Made by a program: the position numbers and the translations under genes | Shown here: piece after piece, positions 8,097 through 17,364 of the stretch | Numbering within the stretch: position 1 is the first letter of the stretch | Layout: each line of letters opens with the position of its first letter | The notes under the pieces: generated by a model | The model's database searches: none | What the model was told of the DNA's origin: nothing | The model's input: the letters and a program-made list of their open reading frames with translations, nothing else | Assembly: GCF_014269205.2 (NCBI RefSeq) | Contig: NZ_JABWRY020000001.1 | Span: forward strand, 558,001-622,000 | DNA: 64,000 bases | Reading direction: 5' to 3' | From: Pseudomonas kermanshahensis | GTDB lineage: Bacteria; Pseudomonadota; Gammaproteobacteria; Pseudomonadales; Pseudomonadaceae

Positions 8097-9251
8097 TGAA
8101 AGCACTGCCTCAGCCGGCGACACGATCGAAGTCTTCGCCCCCCGCGAACGCCCCGAGCTCAAGTAAGCCGCAATCGACTCCTGCGTCACCTCGCCCAAAA
8201 ACACCTGCTCGGCATCCAGCACCGGCAACCACGCTCGGTTGAACTCGTACATCCGCGACAGCAGGATGCGCAAGTGCTCATCGTGCGACGCCGTGGCGTT
8301 GAATTGGCGCAGGAAGTCGCCACAGGTCCCTTGCTGGCGGTGCATGTCGCGCCGGCGCACATAGCCCATCGCCTTGTTCTGCGCATCGGTCACTACCACA
8401 TAGCGGCGGTCGTGCTCGTCCAGCAGCTCCAGCGCATCGCTCACCGGCGTCTCCGGGCTTACCGACGGTGCGTTGTCTGCCGCATCCTCGGCCCGCACCA
8501 GCAACAGGCGTTTCAATGTGCTGTCCTGGCCGACGAAGTTGCTGACAAAATCATCCACCGGGTGCGCCAGCAGGGTGTCCGGGTGGTCCAGCTGCAACAG
8601 CTTGCCGGCACGGAAGATGGCAATCTTGTCGCCCAGCTTGATCGCTTCGTCGATGTCATGGCTGACCATGATCACGGTCTTGTTCAGCGCCCGCTGCATC
8701 TCGAAGAACTCGTTCTGGATCATCTCGCGGTTGATCGGGTCGACCGCGCCGAACGGCTCGTCCATCAACAACACCGGGGCCTCGGCCGCCAGGGCGCGGA
8801 TCACGCCAATACGCTGCTGCTGGCCGCCGGACAGCTCGCGTGGGTAGCGCTGCAGGTACTGCTTGGGTTCGAGCTTGATCATGTGCATCAGCTCGCGGGC
8901 GCGGTCGTGGCACTTCTGCTTGTCCCAACCGAGCAGGCGCGGGACCACGGTGATGTTCTCTTCGATGGTCATGTTGGGGAACAGGCCGATCTGCTGGATC
9001 ACGTAGCCAATGCGCCGGCGCAGGGTCACTTCGTCCAGCGCGCTGGTGTCTTCGCCATTGATGAACACTTGGCCCGAGGTGGGCGTGATCAGGCGGTTGA
9101 TCATCTTCAGCGTGGTGCTCTTGCCGCAGCCCGAAGGGCCGAGGAACACGCAGATTTCGCCCTCGTTGACGGTGAGGTTGACCGCGTCGACGGCTTTGAC
9201 GTCCTTGCCGTTGACGTTGAAGGTTTTGCTGAGGTTCTTGAGTTCGATCAT
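8094..9251 (-). CDS. Betaine/osmoprotectant-type ABC transporter ATP-binding protein
   Basis: 385-residue ATPase of an OpuC/ProV/YehX-type importer for quaternary amines (glycine betaine, choline, carnitine). Walker A GPSGCGKST, Q-loop around VIQQIGLFPNMT, signature LSGGQQQRIG, Walker B VLLMDEPFG, switch His in MVSHDIDEA. The C-terminal 120 residues carry a CBS-type regulatory domain pair (SPETPVSDALELLDEHDRRYVVV, YEFNRAWLPVLDAEQVFLGEVT), which in this family sense ionic strength or nucleotides. It is last in a four-gene minus-strand operon and overlaps the preceding permease by 4 bases (ATGA). The true substrate is not readable from the ATPase. Confidence 0.9.
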   Translation of the reverse strand: MIELKNLSKTFNVNGKDVKAVDAVNLTVNEGEICVFLGPSGCGKSTTLKMINRLITPTSGQVFINGEDTSALDEVTLRRRIGYVIQQIGLFPNMTIEENITVVPRLLGWDKQKCHDRARELMHMIKLEPKQYLQRYPRELSGGQQQRIGVIRALAAEAPVLLMDEPFGAVDPINREMIQNEFFEMQRALNKTVIMVSHDIDEAIKLGDKIAIFRAGKLLQLDHPDTLLAHPVDDFVSNFVGQDSTLKRLLLVRAEDAADNAPSVSPETPVSDALELLDEHDRRYVVVTDAQNKAMGYVRRRDMHRQQGTCGDFLRQFNATASHDEHLRILLSRMYEFNRAWLPVLDAEQVFLGEVTQESIAAYLSSGRSRGAKTSIVSPAEAVLS

Positions 9252-9901
9252 GAGCGCAGTCCTTCTGGAGTCAGGGCACGTTGCAGGGTTTGCAGCAGCA
9301 GGTCGGCGATGATCGCCAGCAGGCTGACCAATACGGCGCCGACCAGCAGCATCGACATGTCGCTGCGGCTGATGGAGGTGAGGATGAGGACGCCCAGGCC
9401 GCCAGCACCGATGGTCGCGGCAATGGTCATCACGCCGATGTTCATCACTACGGCGGTGCGTACGCCGGCCAGGATTACCGGCACCGCGATGGGCAGCTCG
9501 ACCATGCGCAGGCGCTGGCCGAAGGTCATGCCGATGCCGCGCGCGGCTTCACGGATGCCGGGCTCGACGTTGGTCAGCGCCAGGTAGGTGTTGCGCAGAA
9601 TCGGCAGCAGTGAATAAAGGAACACGGCGGTAATCGCCGGCAGCGGGCCGAGGCCCTGGCCGAACTTGGAATAGAACGGCAGCAGCAGGCCGAACAGGGC
9701 GATCGAGGGGATGGTCAGCAGCACTGTGGCACTGGCTTGCAGGGGGCCGGCGACGGCCGGGAAGCGAGTCATCAGGATGCCCAGTGGCACGCCGACGAGG
9801 ATGGCCAGGCTGACGGCAATGCCGACCAACATGATGTGCTGCCAGGTCAATTGCAGGACCTGGGCCCAATCGAGGTGGGCGAAGGTGTCGAGCAGGCTCA
9901 T
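9248..9901 (-). CDS. Betaine-type ABC transporter permease (OpuCB/YehY-like)
   Basis: 217-residue inner-membrane permease with about five to six hydrophobic helices and the binding-protein-dependent transport signature ALTNVEPGIREAARGIGMTFGQRLRMVELPIAVPVILAG, which contacts the ATPase. Overlaps both neighbours by 4 bases, implying translational coupling. A second, different permease is encoded at the other end of the operon, so the channel is probably a heterodimer. Confidence 0.88.
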   Translation of the reverse strand: MSLLDTFAHLDWAQVLQLTWQHIMLVGIAVSLAILVGVPLGILMTRFPAVAGPLQASATVLLTIPSIALFGLLLPFYSKFGQGLGPLPAITAVFLYSLLPILRNTYLALTNVEPGIREAARGIGMTFGQRLRMVELPIAVPVILAGVRTAVVMNIGVMTIAATIGAGGLGVLILTSISRSDMSMLLVGAVLVSLLAIIADLLLQTLQRALTPEGLRS

Positions 9902-10809
9902 GGCTGTACCTCCTTCAAGGGGTGTTCACGCAGGAAGGCTGCGGCCACGGCGGTCGGGTTCTGGTGTTCGACGTCGACCTTGGCGTTGAGCTGACGCATG
10001 GTTTCGTCGTCGAGCTGCTCGGCCAGCGGTTTGAGCAGGGCGGCCAATTGCGGGTTGGCGTCGAGCACGGCTTTGCGTACGACAGGCGCAGCGGTGTAGT
10101 CAGGGAAGTAGTGCTTGTCGTCTTCGAGCAACTTGAGGTCGAACGCGTTCAGGCGCCCGTCGGTGGTGTAGACCAGCCCGGCGAACACCTGGTTGTTGTG
10201 CATGGCGGTGTAAACCAGCCCCGCGTCCATCTGGCGGATGTTGGCCCTGCCGACTTGCAGGTCGTACATGGCTTTGAGGCCGACCAGGCCGTCCGGGCGA
10301 TTGGCGAACTCGGTGTCCAGGGCTACCAGGTGGTTGCGTTTGCTTTCGTCACGTAGCACCTGGTTGAGGTCGCTGATCGTATTCACCTGCGGGTAGGCCT
10401 CGGCGACCTGTTTCGGTAGGCCAAGGGCATAGGTGTTGCTGAATTTCGACGGGGTCAGCCAGATCAGGTCTTTTTTCGCATCAAGCGCCTTGACCTTGGC
10501 GTAGGTGGCTTCGGCGTTTGGCATGCGTTCATCGATGTGGTTGTACGACACCAACGACACACCGGTGTACTCCCACATCAGGTCGAGCTGACCGGTTTCC
10601 TGCGCCTGGCGTGCAATGCTGCTGCCAAGGCCGGTGGTCACGCGCACATCGAAGCCGTTGGCGCGCAGGTATTGGGCGGTGATTTCGGCAAGCACGGTCT
10701 GTTCGGTGAACACCCGCGCGCCGATACGCACCAGCGGTTTGTCCGCTGCTTGGGCAACACCTGCAAACAGCAGGGCTGCGCCGAGCAGCAAGGCGATTCT
10801 CTTCTTCAT
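9898..10809 (-). CDS. Periplasmic glycine betaine/osmoprotectant-binding protein (OsmF/OpuCC-like)
   Basis: 303 residues: signal peptide MKKRIALLLGAALLFAGVAQA, then an OpuAC/OsmF-type ligand-binding domain (VRIGARVFTEQTVLAEITAQYL, LDLMWEYTGVSLVSYN, LVALDTEFANRPDGLVGLKAMY). The ATG at 10809 has GAGGGAA 4-10 bases upstream; an earlier in-frame start would add ten hydrophilic residues before the signal peptide and is unlikely. Members bind betaine, choline or related compounds through aromatic cages; I cannot assign the ligand. Confidence 0.88.
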   Translation of the reverse strand: MKKRIALLLGAALLFAGVAQAADKPLVRIGARVFTEQTVLAEITAQYLRANGFDVRVTTGLGSSIARQAQETGQLDLMWEYTGVSLVSYNHIDERMPNAEATYAKVKALDAKKDLIWLTPSKFSNTYALGLPKQVAEAYPQVNTISDLNQVLRDESKRNHLVALDTEFANRPDGLVGLKAMYDLQVGRANIRQMDAGLVYTAMHNNQVFAGLVYTTDGRLNAFDLKLLEDDKHYFPDYTAAPVVRKAVLDANPQLAALLKPLAEQLDDETMRQLNAKVDVEHQNPTAVAAAFLREHPLKEVQP

Positions 10810-10822
10810 ACGTTCCCTCGTC

Positions 10823-11536
10823 TTATTGGGCCAGGCCACGTTCCAGCCAGCGCTTGCTGGAGAAGCTCACCAGGGCGTCGAGCAGCAAGGCCAGCAGCGC
10901 CGTACATGCGGCGCCCAGCAGCAGCTGCGGCTGGTTGTTCAGGGCAATGCCAGGGAAAATCAGGCTGCCCAGGCTGTTGGCGCCAATCAGGAATGCCAGG
11001 GGTGCGGTGCCCACGTTCAGCGCCAGGGCCACACGCACACCGCCGACGATGATTGGCACGGCATTGGGCAGTTCCACCTGCCACAGTTGCTGGCGCGGGG
11101 TCATGCCGATGCCGGTGGCGGCTTCCTTGAGCGAGGCGGGGACGTTTTTCAGGCCTTCGTAAGTGTTGCGCACGATGGGCAGGAGGGAGGCGAGGAACAG
11201 CGCGAAGATCGCAGGCCCGGCGCCGATGCCCAGGATACTGAGCGCGATGGCCAGAACGGCCAGCGGGGGAATGGTATTGCCAACGTTGAAGAACTGCATG
11301 AAGCGCTCGGCTTTGTCGACCCGGTGCGGTCGACTAAGCGCAATGCCAGCGGGGATGCCCACGGCCAACGCCGCCGCCATCGAAGCCAGCACCAGTATCA
11401 GGTGCGCTTGCAGGTAGAACCCAAGATCGTCGCGGTAACGCGCGATCGTGTCGATGCCGATCCAGTGGATCAGCAGGGCCAGGATGACGAGCACGGTGGC
11501 GCATCCCAACAGCCCTTTTCCGTAGCGTGTAGCCAC
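10823..11536 (-). CDS. Betaine-type ABC transporter permease (YehW-like), first gene of operon
   Basis: 237 residues with an N-terminal helix (GLLGCATVLVILALLIHWIG) and the permease core with the coupling loop YEGLKNVPASLKEAATGIGMTPRQQLWQVELPNAVPI. I chose the GTG at 11536 because AAGGAG lies 7 bases upstream; an ATG 17 codons earlier (11587) has no comparable ribosome site and would add a polar, lysine-rich tail. The gene is 13 bases ahead of the binding-protein gene and heads the operon. A roughly 400-base leader precedes it. Confidence 0.87.
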   Translation of the reverse strand: MATRYGKGLLGCATVLVILALLIHWIGIDTIARYRDDLGFYLQAHLILVLASMAAALAVGIPAGIALSRPHRVDKAERFMQFFNVGNTIPPLAVLAIALSILGIGAGPAIFALFLASLLPIVRNTYEGLKNVPASLKEAATGIGMTPRQQLWQVELPNAVPIIVGGVRVALALNVGTAPLAFLIGANSLGSLIFPGIALNNQPQLLLGAACTALLALLLDALVSFSSKRWLERGLAQ

Positions 11537-11695
11537 AGGCGGACTCCTTGTGTTGTCGGCGAGCACACTCTTTTTTTGGCCGGCCATACCTGGCAGCGAG
11601 TGGTGTGTTCGCGAGTAGCAGCGTGAAGCAACCGAAGGCTGCGATCAGGCCATGAGCCGAACCCCGTCGGGCCCGAAAAAGCTGATGAAACCAGT

Positions 11696-11720
11696 CCCCA
11701 ACCGAAGCGGGTTGCAGGGG
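11696..11720 (-). other. Hairpin in leader of the betaine transporter operon
   Basis: The arms CAACC/GGTTG extended by CCC/GGG around a 6-base loop form a stable stem 160-185 bases upstream of the first gene. A second 6-bp stem-loop (GCAGCC-TTC-GGTTGC on the minus strand) follows at 11628-11642. They may belong to a structured 5' UTR; I do not recognise a known riboswitch class. Confidence 0.35.
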
Positions 11721-11769
11721 AGTGGACGTCTCCGAGGGCGTAAAGGTTCCCATCTGAGGCGGCATTTGG

Positions 11770-11786
11770 CCAGTGTTAATCACTGG
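11770..11786. promoter_or_regulatory. Perfect inverted repeat, candidate operator
   Basis: CCAGTG-TTAAT-CACTGG, arms of 6 bp around 5 AT bases, in the divergent region between the betaine operon and the toxin-antitoxin module. Size and symmetry fit a dimeric repressor site; which gene it controls is not clear. Confidence 0.4.
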
Positions 11787-11936
11787 GAGAGGTGTTTTTT
11801 CATACGAGAAAACAACGTTATTCCTACGTAAAGGCGTTGGTTTACCTGCTATCAATCCAATTGTGCTGATGGACAAAATTCCCCTCTCGGTTCTTTCAAT
11901 ATTTACTTGAGGGAATATTCCTCTGGAGGTATTTTG

Positions 11937-12305
11937 TTGGCGTGGACGATCAGATTTTGTGAGGAGTTCATCAGCGATTTCGATGCGTTGGATGACAGCG
12001 TTCAGGAGCGAATGCTGGGTCACCTGCGGTTGCTGCAATCATCAGGGCCAGCGCTTGGGCGACCTCATGTCGATACATTGAATGGATCCCGATATCCGAA
12101 CATGAAAGAGTTGAGATTCACTGGGCGCAATGCGGTCTGGCGGGTCGCATTTGCTTTCGATCCTGACCGCCAGGCAGTCATCCTGGTGGCCGGTGACAAG
12201 TGCGGTGTTGGGGAGCACAGGTTTTATCAGGGGTTGATCAAGCAAGCAGACGCTCGCTTTGAGAATCACCTGTCGAGAGGAGAGAAAGATGTCCAAGACA
12301 CTTGA
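11937..12305 (+). CDS. HigB/RelE-family toxin of a type II toxin-antitoxin pair
   Basis: 122 residues with the phage-derived Gp49/HigB-like fold pattern (WTIRFCEEFISDFDAL, LGRPHVDTLNGSRYPNMKELRF, VWRVAFAFDPDRQAVILVAGDK, FYQGLIKQADARFENHL). Such toxins cut mRNA at the ribosome. I chose TTG at 11937 because GGAGG lies 7 bases upstream; another TTG at 11907 would add ten residues and has no such site. The gene precedes its antitoxin and overlaps it by 17 bases, the toxin-first order of higBA. Base composition is lower in GC than the neighbours, consistent with acquisition. Confidence 0.82.
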   Translation: MAWTIRFCEEFISDFDALDDSVQERMLGHLRLLQSSGPALGRPHVDTLNGSRYPNMKELRFTGRNAVWRVAFAFDPDRQAVILVAGDKCGVGEHRFYQGLIKQADARFENHLSRGEKDVQDT

Positions 12306-12618
12306 TGAGGTCATCAACGGATTGTCCCCTGAACGCAGGGAGCGGGTGGAGCAGCTGGGGCGTCAATTGATTCGCGAAGAAATGACGCTTCAGGCATTGC
12401 GTAAACAGCTCGAATTCACTCAAGAAGGTTTGGCAGAGCGTCTGGACATTCGTCAGGCCAACATATCCAAGGTGGAGAAGCGCAGTGACATGTTGATTTC
12501 GACCCTGCGTAGTTATGTGGAGGCATTGGGTGGCACCCTGGAGCTCGTCGTTCATATGCCTGGCCGTCCACCTGTAACGCTTGACGGCTTTTGTGAGGAT
12601 CAGGCAAAGCGCGCCTGA
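12289..12618 (+). CDS. XRE-family antitoxin (HigA-like)
   Basis: 109 residues. A helical N-terminal part is followed by a helix-turn-helix at about residues 40-95 (LRKQLEFTQEGLAERLDIRQANISKVEKRSDMLISTLRSYVEALGG). It should neutralise the upstream toxin and repress the shared promoter. ATG at 12289 with GGAGAG about 5-10 bases upstream, inside the end of the toxin gene, so translation is coupled. Confidence 0.85.
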   Translation: MSKTLDEVINGLSPERRERVEQLGRQLIREEMTLQALRKQLEFTQEGLAERLDIRQANISKVEKRSDMLISTLRSYVEALGGTLELVVHMPGRPPVTLDGFCEDQAKRA

Positions 12619-12637
12619 TTGACCGTCATTGACCAAC

Positions 12638-12664
12638 GGCGGGGATCAAATTTTGGTCCCCGCC
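12638..12664 (+). terminator. Hairpin between antitoxin gene and prfC
   Basis: GGCGGGGATCAAA pairs with TTTGGTCCCCGCC (13 pairs, one G-U) 20 bases after the antitoxin stop. There is no long T-run, so it may only partly terminate; it also overlaps the upstream end of the prfC promoter. Confidence 0.5.
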
Positions 12665-12678
12665 CAACTTCAGGTATG
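12652..12678 (+). promoter_or_regulatory. Candidate sigma-70 promoter of prfC
   Basis: TATGAT at 12673-12678 is a near-consensus -10 element; 17 bases upstream is TTTGGT, a weak -35. It lies 40 bases ahead of the prfC start. Confidence 0.45.
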
Positions 12679-12718
12679 ATATCGCCCCTTTTTGAATCCC
12701 CCAGTCAGGCGATTTCCC

Positions 12719-14302
<1,584 letters not shown>

Positions 14303-14325
14303 TTTCGAGAGCCTGCTAACTGACC

Positions 14326-14367
14326 CTGTGGGGGCGGGTTTACCCGCGAGTGAACCCGCTCCCACAG
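14326..14367. repeat. REP-type hairpin, compact
   Basis: Inverted arms CTGTGGGGGCGGGTTTACCC / AACCCGCTCCCACAG with only a short spacer, the GTAAAC variant of the local REP, just after prfC and in the convergent gap. Confidence 0.75.
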
Positions 14368-14387
14368 TGACCGTGTTACGGCCGCAT

Positions 14388-15467
14388 TCAGTTGCCTGCC
14401 TTGATACTGGTCCAGATCCGCGTCCGGATGCGGTCGATCTTGGCCGGCATCGCCTCCAGTGCATACAGTTTGCCCATCAGCTCGTCGCTGGGGTAAATCA
14501 TCGTATTGCCCTTCATCGCCGGGTCCACCAGCCCGTCGGCTTTGAGGTTGCCGTTGGCGTACTGCACATGGTTGCTGATGTTGGCCATCACGTCTGGCTG
14601 CAACAAGTAATTCATGTAGGCATACCCGGCCTTCTCATCCGGTGCATCGGCTGGCATGGCGACCATGTCGAACCACATTGGCGCACCTTCCTTCGGGATT
14701 GAATACCCCACCTTCACACCATTGTTCGCTTCATCCGCACGGTTTTTCGCCTGCAGCACGTCACCCGAGAAGCCCACCACCACGCAGATATCGCCATTCG
14801 CCAGGTCGCCGGTGTATTTGGAAGAATGGAAGTAGCTGATGTACGGCCGTACCTTCATCAGCAGGTCCTTGGCCTTCTCGTAGTCCTTCGGATCCTGGCT
14901 GTGATGCGCCAAGCCCAGGTAGTGAAGGGCGATTGGCAGCAGCTCGGGGCCGTTGTCCAGCACCGCGACACCGCAGCTTTTCAGCTTGCTCATGTACTCA
15001 GGCTTGAAGATCAGGTCCCACGAGTCCACTGGCGCGTTTTCGCCAAGTATCGCCTTGACCTTGTCGATGTTATAGCCAATACCGGTACTGCCCCACAGGT
15101 ACGGAAAACCGTACTGGTTGCCCGGGTCATTGACCTCAAGCGCCTTGAGCAGTACGGGGTTGAGGTTGTGCCAGTTGGGCAACTGCGACTTGTCCAGCGG
15201 CTTCAAGGCCTTGCCCTGGATCTGCCGGGCCATGAAGTGGTTGGAGGGGAACACCACGTCGTAGCCGGAGTTGCCGGTCATCAACTTGCCGTCGAGGGTT
15301 TCGTTGCTGTCGTACACGTCGTAGGTCGGCACGATGCCCGTGGCTTGCTGGAAGTTTTTCAGGGTGTCAGGGGCAACGTAGCTGGACCAGTTGTAGATTT
15401 TCACCGTGTCGGCGGCGCTGGCCACGCTGGCGGCCAGCATCAGGGGTGCGAGAAGGAAGGTGCGCAT
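14388..15467 (-). CDS. Putrescine/polyamine-type periplasmic binding protein (PotF/SpuD-like)
   Basis: 359 residues. Signal peptide MRTFLLAPLMLAASVASA, then a PotD/PotF-type domain beginning TVKIYNWSSYVAPDTLKNFQ and containing YDVYDSNETLDGKLMTGNSGYDVV, YGFPYLWGSTGIGYN and VGFSGDVLQAKNRA, which in SpuD/PotF line the polyamine pocket. No permease or ATPase is adjacent, so it must work with a transporter encoded elsewhere or act as a sensor. Downstream of an FAD amine oxidase and a cupin gene on the same strand, which supports a role in amine uptake and catabolism. Confidence 0.88.
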   Translation of the reverse strand: MRTFLLAPLMLAASVASAADTVKIYNWSSYVAPDTLKNFQQATGIVPTYDVYDSNETLDGKLMTGNSGYDVVFPSNHFMARQIQGKALKPLDKSQLPNWHNLNPVLLKALEVNDPGNQYGFPYLWGSTGIGYNIDKVKAILGENAPVDSWDLIFKPEYMSKLKSCGVAVLDNGPELLPIALHYLGLAHHSQDPKDYEKAKDLLMKVRPYISYFHSSKYTGDLANGDICVVVGFSGDVLQAKNRADEANNGVKVGYSIPKEGAPMWFDMVAMPADAPDEKAGYAYMNYLLQPDVMANISNHVQYANGNLKADGLVDPAMKGNTMIYPSDELMGKLYALEAMPAKIDRIRTRIWTSIKAGN

Positions 15468-15519
15468 GTCGGGTTTACCTTGCTTTGTCTGTTGTTATCG
15501 AAGGCAGGCGATCAGCGGA

Positions 15520-15861
15520 TCAGAAAATCAGAACGTAGGTCTTGCGCACGGTTTCCTGAATGTCCCAGGTGCCTGTGCTGTTGGCCGGTAGCATCAGTGC
15601 GTCTCCGGCTTCTATGGAGAGGGGCTCGCCACCGTCGGGGGTGAAGGTGCAGCGGCCCTTGATGAAGTGGCAGAACTCCTGTTGCACGATCTGCCGCCGC
15701 CAGCGCCCCGGGGTGCACTCCCAGATGCCGGTTTCGACGCCATCGCTGCGTTCCACGCAGGTGACCGAGGTGACCGCGACGGGGTCGCCGAGCGGGACTG
15801 CTACGGGGTTGGAACTGTCCAGGACGGCGCTGTCGGTGTGTTTGAACTGAGTGATGCTCAT
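15520..15861 (-). CDS. Small cupin (DUF861-type) protein
   Basis: 113 residues forming one beta-barrel cupin of the DUF861/EutQ-like group (GIWECTPGRWRRQI, EFCHFIKGRCTFTPDGGEPLSIEAGDALMLPANSTGTWDI). Family members are often linked to amine or amino-acid catabolic genes, without an assigned reaction. ATG at 15861 with AGGA about 10 bases upstream. Lies between the FAD oxidase and the polyamine-binding protein, same strand, gaps of 32 and 52 bases: probably one operon. Confidence 0.82.
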   Translation of the reverse strand: MSITQFKHTDSAVLDSSNPVAVPLGDPVAVTSVTCVERSDGVETGIWECTPGRWRRQIVQQEFCHFIKGRCTFTPDGGEPLSIEAGDALMLPANSTGTWDIQETVRKTYVLIF

Positions 15862-15893
15862 GACCGGTGGATCCTGTGTAGGTGAAAGGGAAG

Positions 15894-17300
15894 TCAGTGC
15901 ATGAAGCCTTCCATGAAGTCTGCGAGCGAGCTGGCCAGGCGCCGCCTCCAAGGCGCGCTGGCGGGGTTGGCGAGGGTTCGGTCCTCGTGCACGAAGCTTT
16001 GGATGATCGCGTTGTAGCCCAGCCAACGGCAGGGCTCGGCAGGCCAGGTGGCCAGGCTCGACAGCGGACGATTGTCGAGCACCCAGGGTTGTGCGGTCAG
16101 TGCGTTGTGCTGGTTGAGGATCAGCGCAGCCAGGGTGCGCCCGCCGAGGTTGGTGGCTCCGACGCCTTCGCCGCCATAGCCACCGGCCAGGGCAATACCG
16201 CGTTGGCGGTCGCACAGCATGTGCGGGCGGAAGCGCCTGGCCATGCCCAGGTTGCCGCCCCAGGAATGGGTGATGCGCACATGCTTGAGCTGGGGGAACA
16301 GCTCGCTGAATAGGTAGCGGCGCAGGTCAACTTCGGCATCGGTCAGGGTGAAGTCTTCGCGTAGCCGGCCACCGAAGCGGTAGCCGCCGCGGGCGCCGAA
16401 CACCAGGCGATTGTCGGCCGTGCGCTGGCCATAGGTGACCTGGCGGCTGCTTTCGCTGAACGCCTGGCCCTGGCTCAGGCCGATCTGCTCCCAGGTCGAC
16501 TCCGGCAGTGGCTCGGTAGCCACCAGCAGGCTCTGCACTGGCAACTGATGTTTGCCCAGCGGTGGCAGGCTGGCGGCGTAACCTTCCACAGCGGGTACTG
16601 TCCACTGGCAGCGGATGCGTGCCAGCGGGGTACGCACTTCACCCGGCTGCCAGTCGATGGCAGGGGTGTTTTCGTAAATCGGCACGCCGAGGTTTTCTAC
16701 CGCCAGGGCCAGGCCGCGCGCCAGCTTGGCCGGCTGGATCGTTGCGGTGTGCGGGCTGTAGATCGCACCGTAGGCGTTACTGACCCGCAACTGGGCGTCC
16801 AACTGCTCGGGGCGCAGCCAGCGGTAGTCATCCTCGGTCATGCCCTGGCGATAGAGGTCGTCCAGGTAGGCGCGCAGGCTGCGCTCCTGCTCGGGGTAGC
16901 GGGCAGCGCAATACAGCACGCCACCTTTGCGGTAGTCGCAGTCGATGGCTTCGCGTTGCAGCACGGCGTGCACTTCATCGGGAATGCCGTGCAACAGGTC
17001 GATGCTGGCGCGGCGTTGTTGCGGCGACAGGGTGGCGAGCAGGCGGTCCTCGCCGAGCAGGTTGCCCATCAGCCAGCCGCCATTGCGCCCGGAGGCGCCG
17101 AAGCCGGCGATGTTGGCCTCGATCACCGCGATGTTCAGCTGTGGCGCCTGGCGCTTGAGGTAGTACGCGGTCCACAGGCCGGTATAACCGGCGCCGATGA
17201 TGCACACGTCAACGTCGAGGTCATCGCGCAGTGCCGGGCGCGCGCACAGCGGCTCGTCGAGCTGGTCCATCCACAGGCTGAGCGTGCGCAGGGGTTGCAT
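15894..17300 (-). CDS. FAD-dependent amine oxidoreductase (PuuB/DAO family)
   Basis: 468 residues. N-terminal dinucleotide-binding motif CIIGAGYTGLWTAYYL at about residues 33-48, then ASGRNGGWLMGN, typical of gamma-glutamylputrescine oxidase-like DAO enzymes, and a C-terminal GIALAGGYGGEGVGATNLGG. Such enzymes oxidise primary or secondary amines with release of hydrogen peroxide. I chose the ATG at 17300 (GGAG 9 bases upstream); a TTG eight codons earlier is possible. The neighbouring polyamine-type binding protein suggests a polyamine or gamma-glutamylated amine as substrate, but this is inferred from context. Confidence 0.85.
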   Translation of the reverse strand: MQPLRTLSLWMDQLDEPLCARPALRDDLDVDVCIIGAGYTGLWTAYYLKRQAPQLNIAVIEANIAGFGASGRNGGWLMGNLLGEDRLLATLSPQQRRASIDLLHGIPDEVHAVLQREAIDCDYRKGGVLYCAARYPEQERSLRAYLDDLYRQGMTEDDYRWLRPEQLDAQLRVSNAYGAIYSPHTATIQPAKLARGLALAVENLGVPIYENTPAIDWQPGEVRTPLARIRCQWTVPAVEGYAASLPPLGKHQLPVQSLLVATEPLPESTWEQIGLSQGQAFSESSRQVTYGQRTADNRLVFGARGGYRFGGRLREDFTLTDAEVDLRRYLFSELFPQLKHVRITHSWGGNLGMARRFRPHMLCDRQRGIALAGGYGGEGVGATNLGGRTLAALILNQHNALTAQPWVLDNRPLSSLATWPAEPCRWLGYNAIIQSFVHEDRTLANPASAPWRRRLASSLADFMEGFMH

Positions 17301-17364
17301 CGGGGTCGGCTCCACATCGGTCAAGGTCTGTGGGCGATCCTAGTGCTGTCAGCCAGCGGCTGTC

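Larger units (their letters stand above)
11537..11936. other. 400-base divergent region between betaine operon and toxin-antitoxin genes
   Basis: Contains two predicted hairpins in the minus-strand leader (11628-11642; 11696-11720), a perfect 6+6 inverted repeat at 11770-11786, and then a markedly AT-richer stretch (about 11790-11936) leading into the toxin gene. A reading frame on the minus strand crosses part of it but has no ribosome site or recognisable product. Confidence 0.6.

Noticed and set aside
11334..12038. 234-codon minus-strand frame across the betaine leader and permease gene
   Set aside because: Overlaps the first permease gene out of frame and part of the toxin gene; the product has no domain and no ribosome site.
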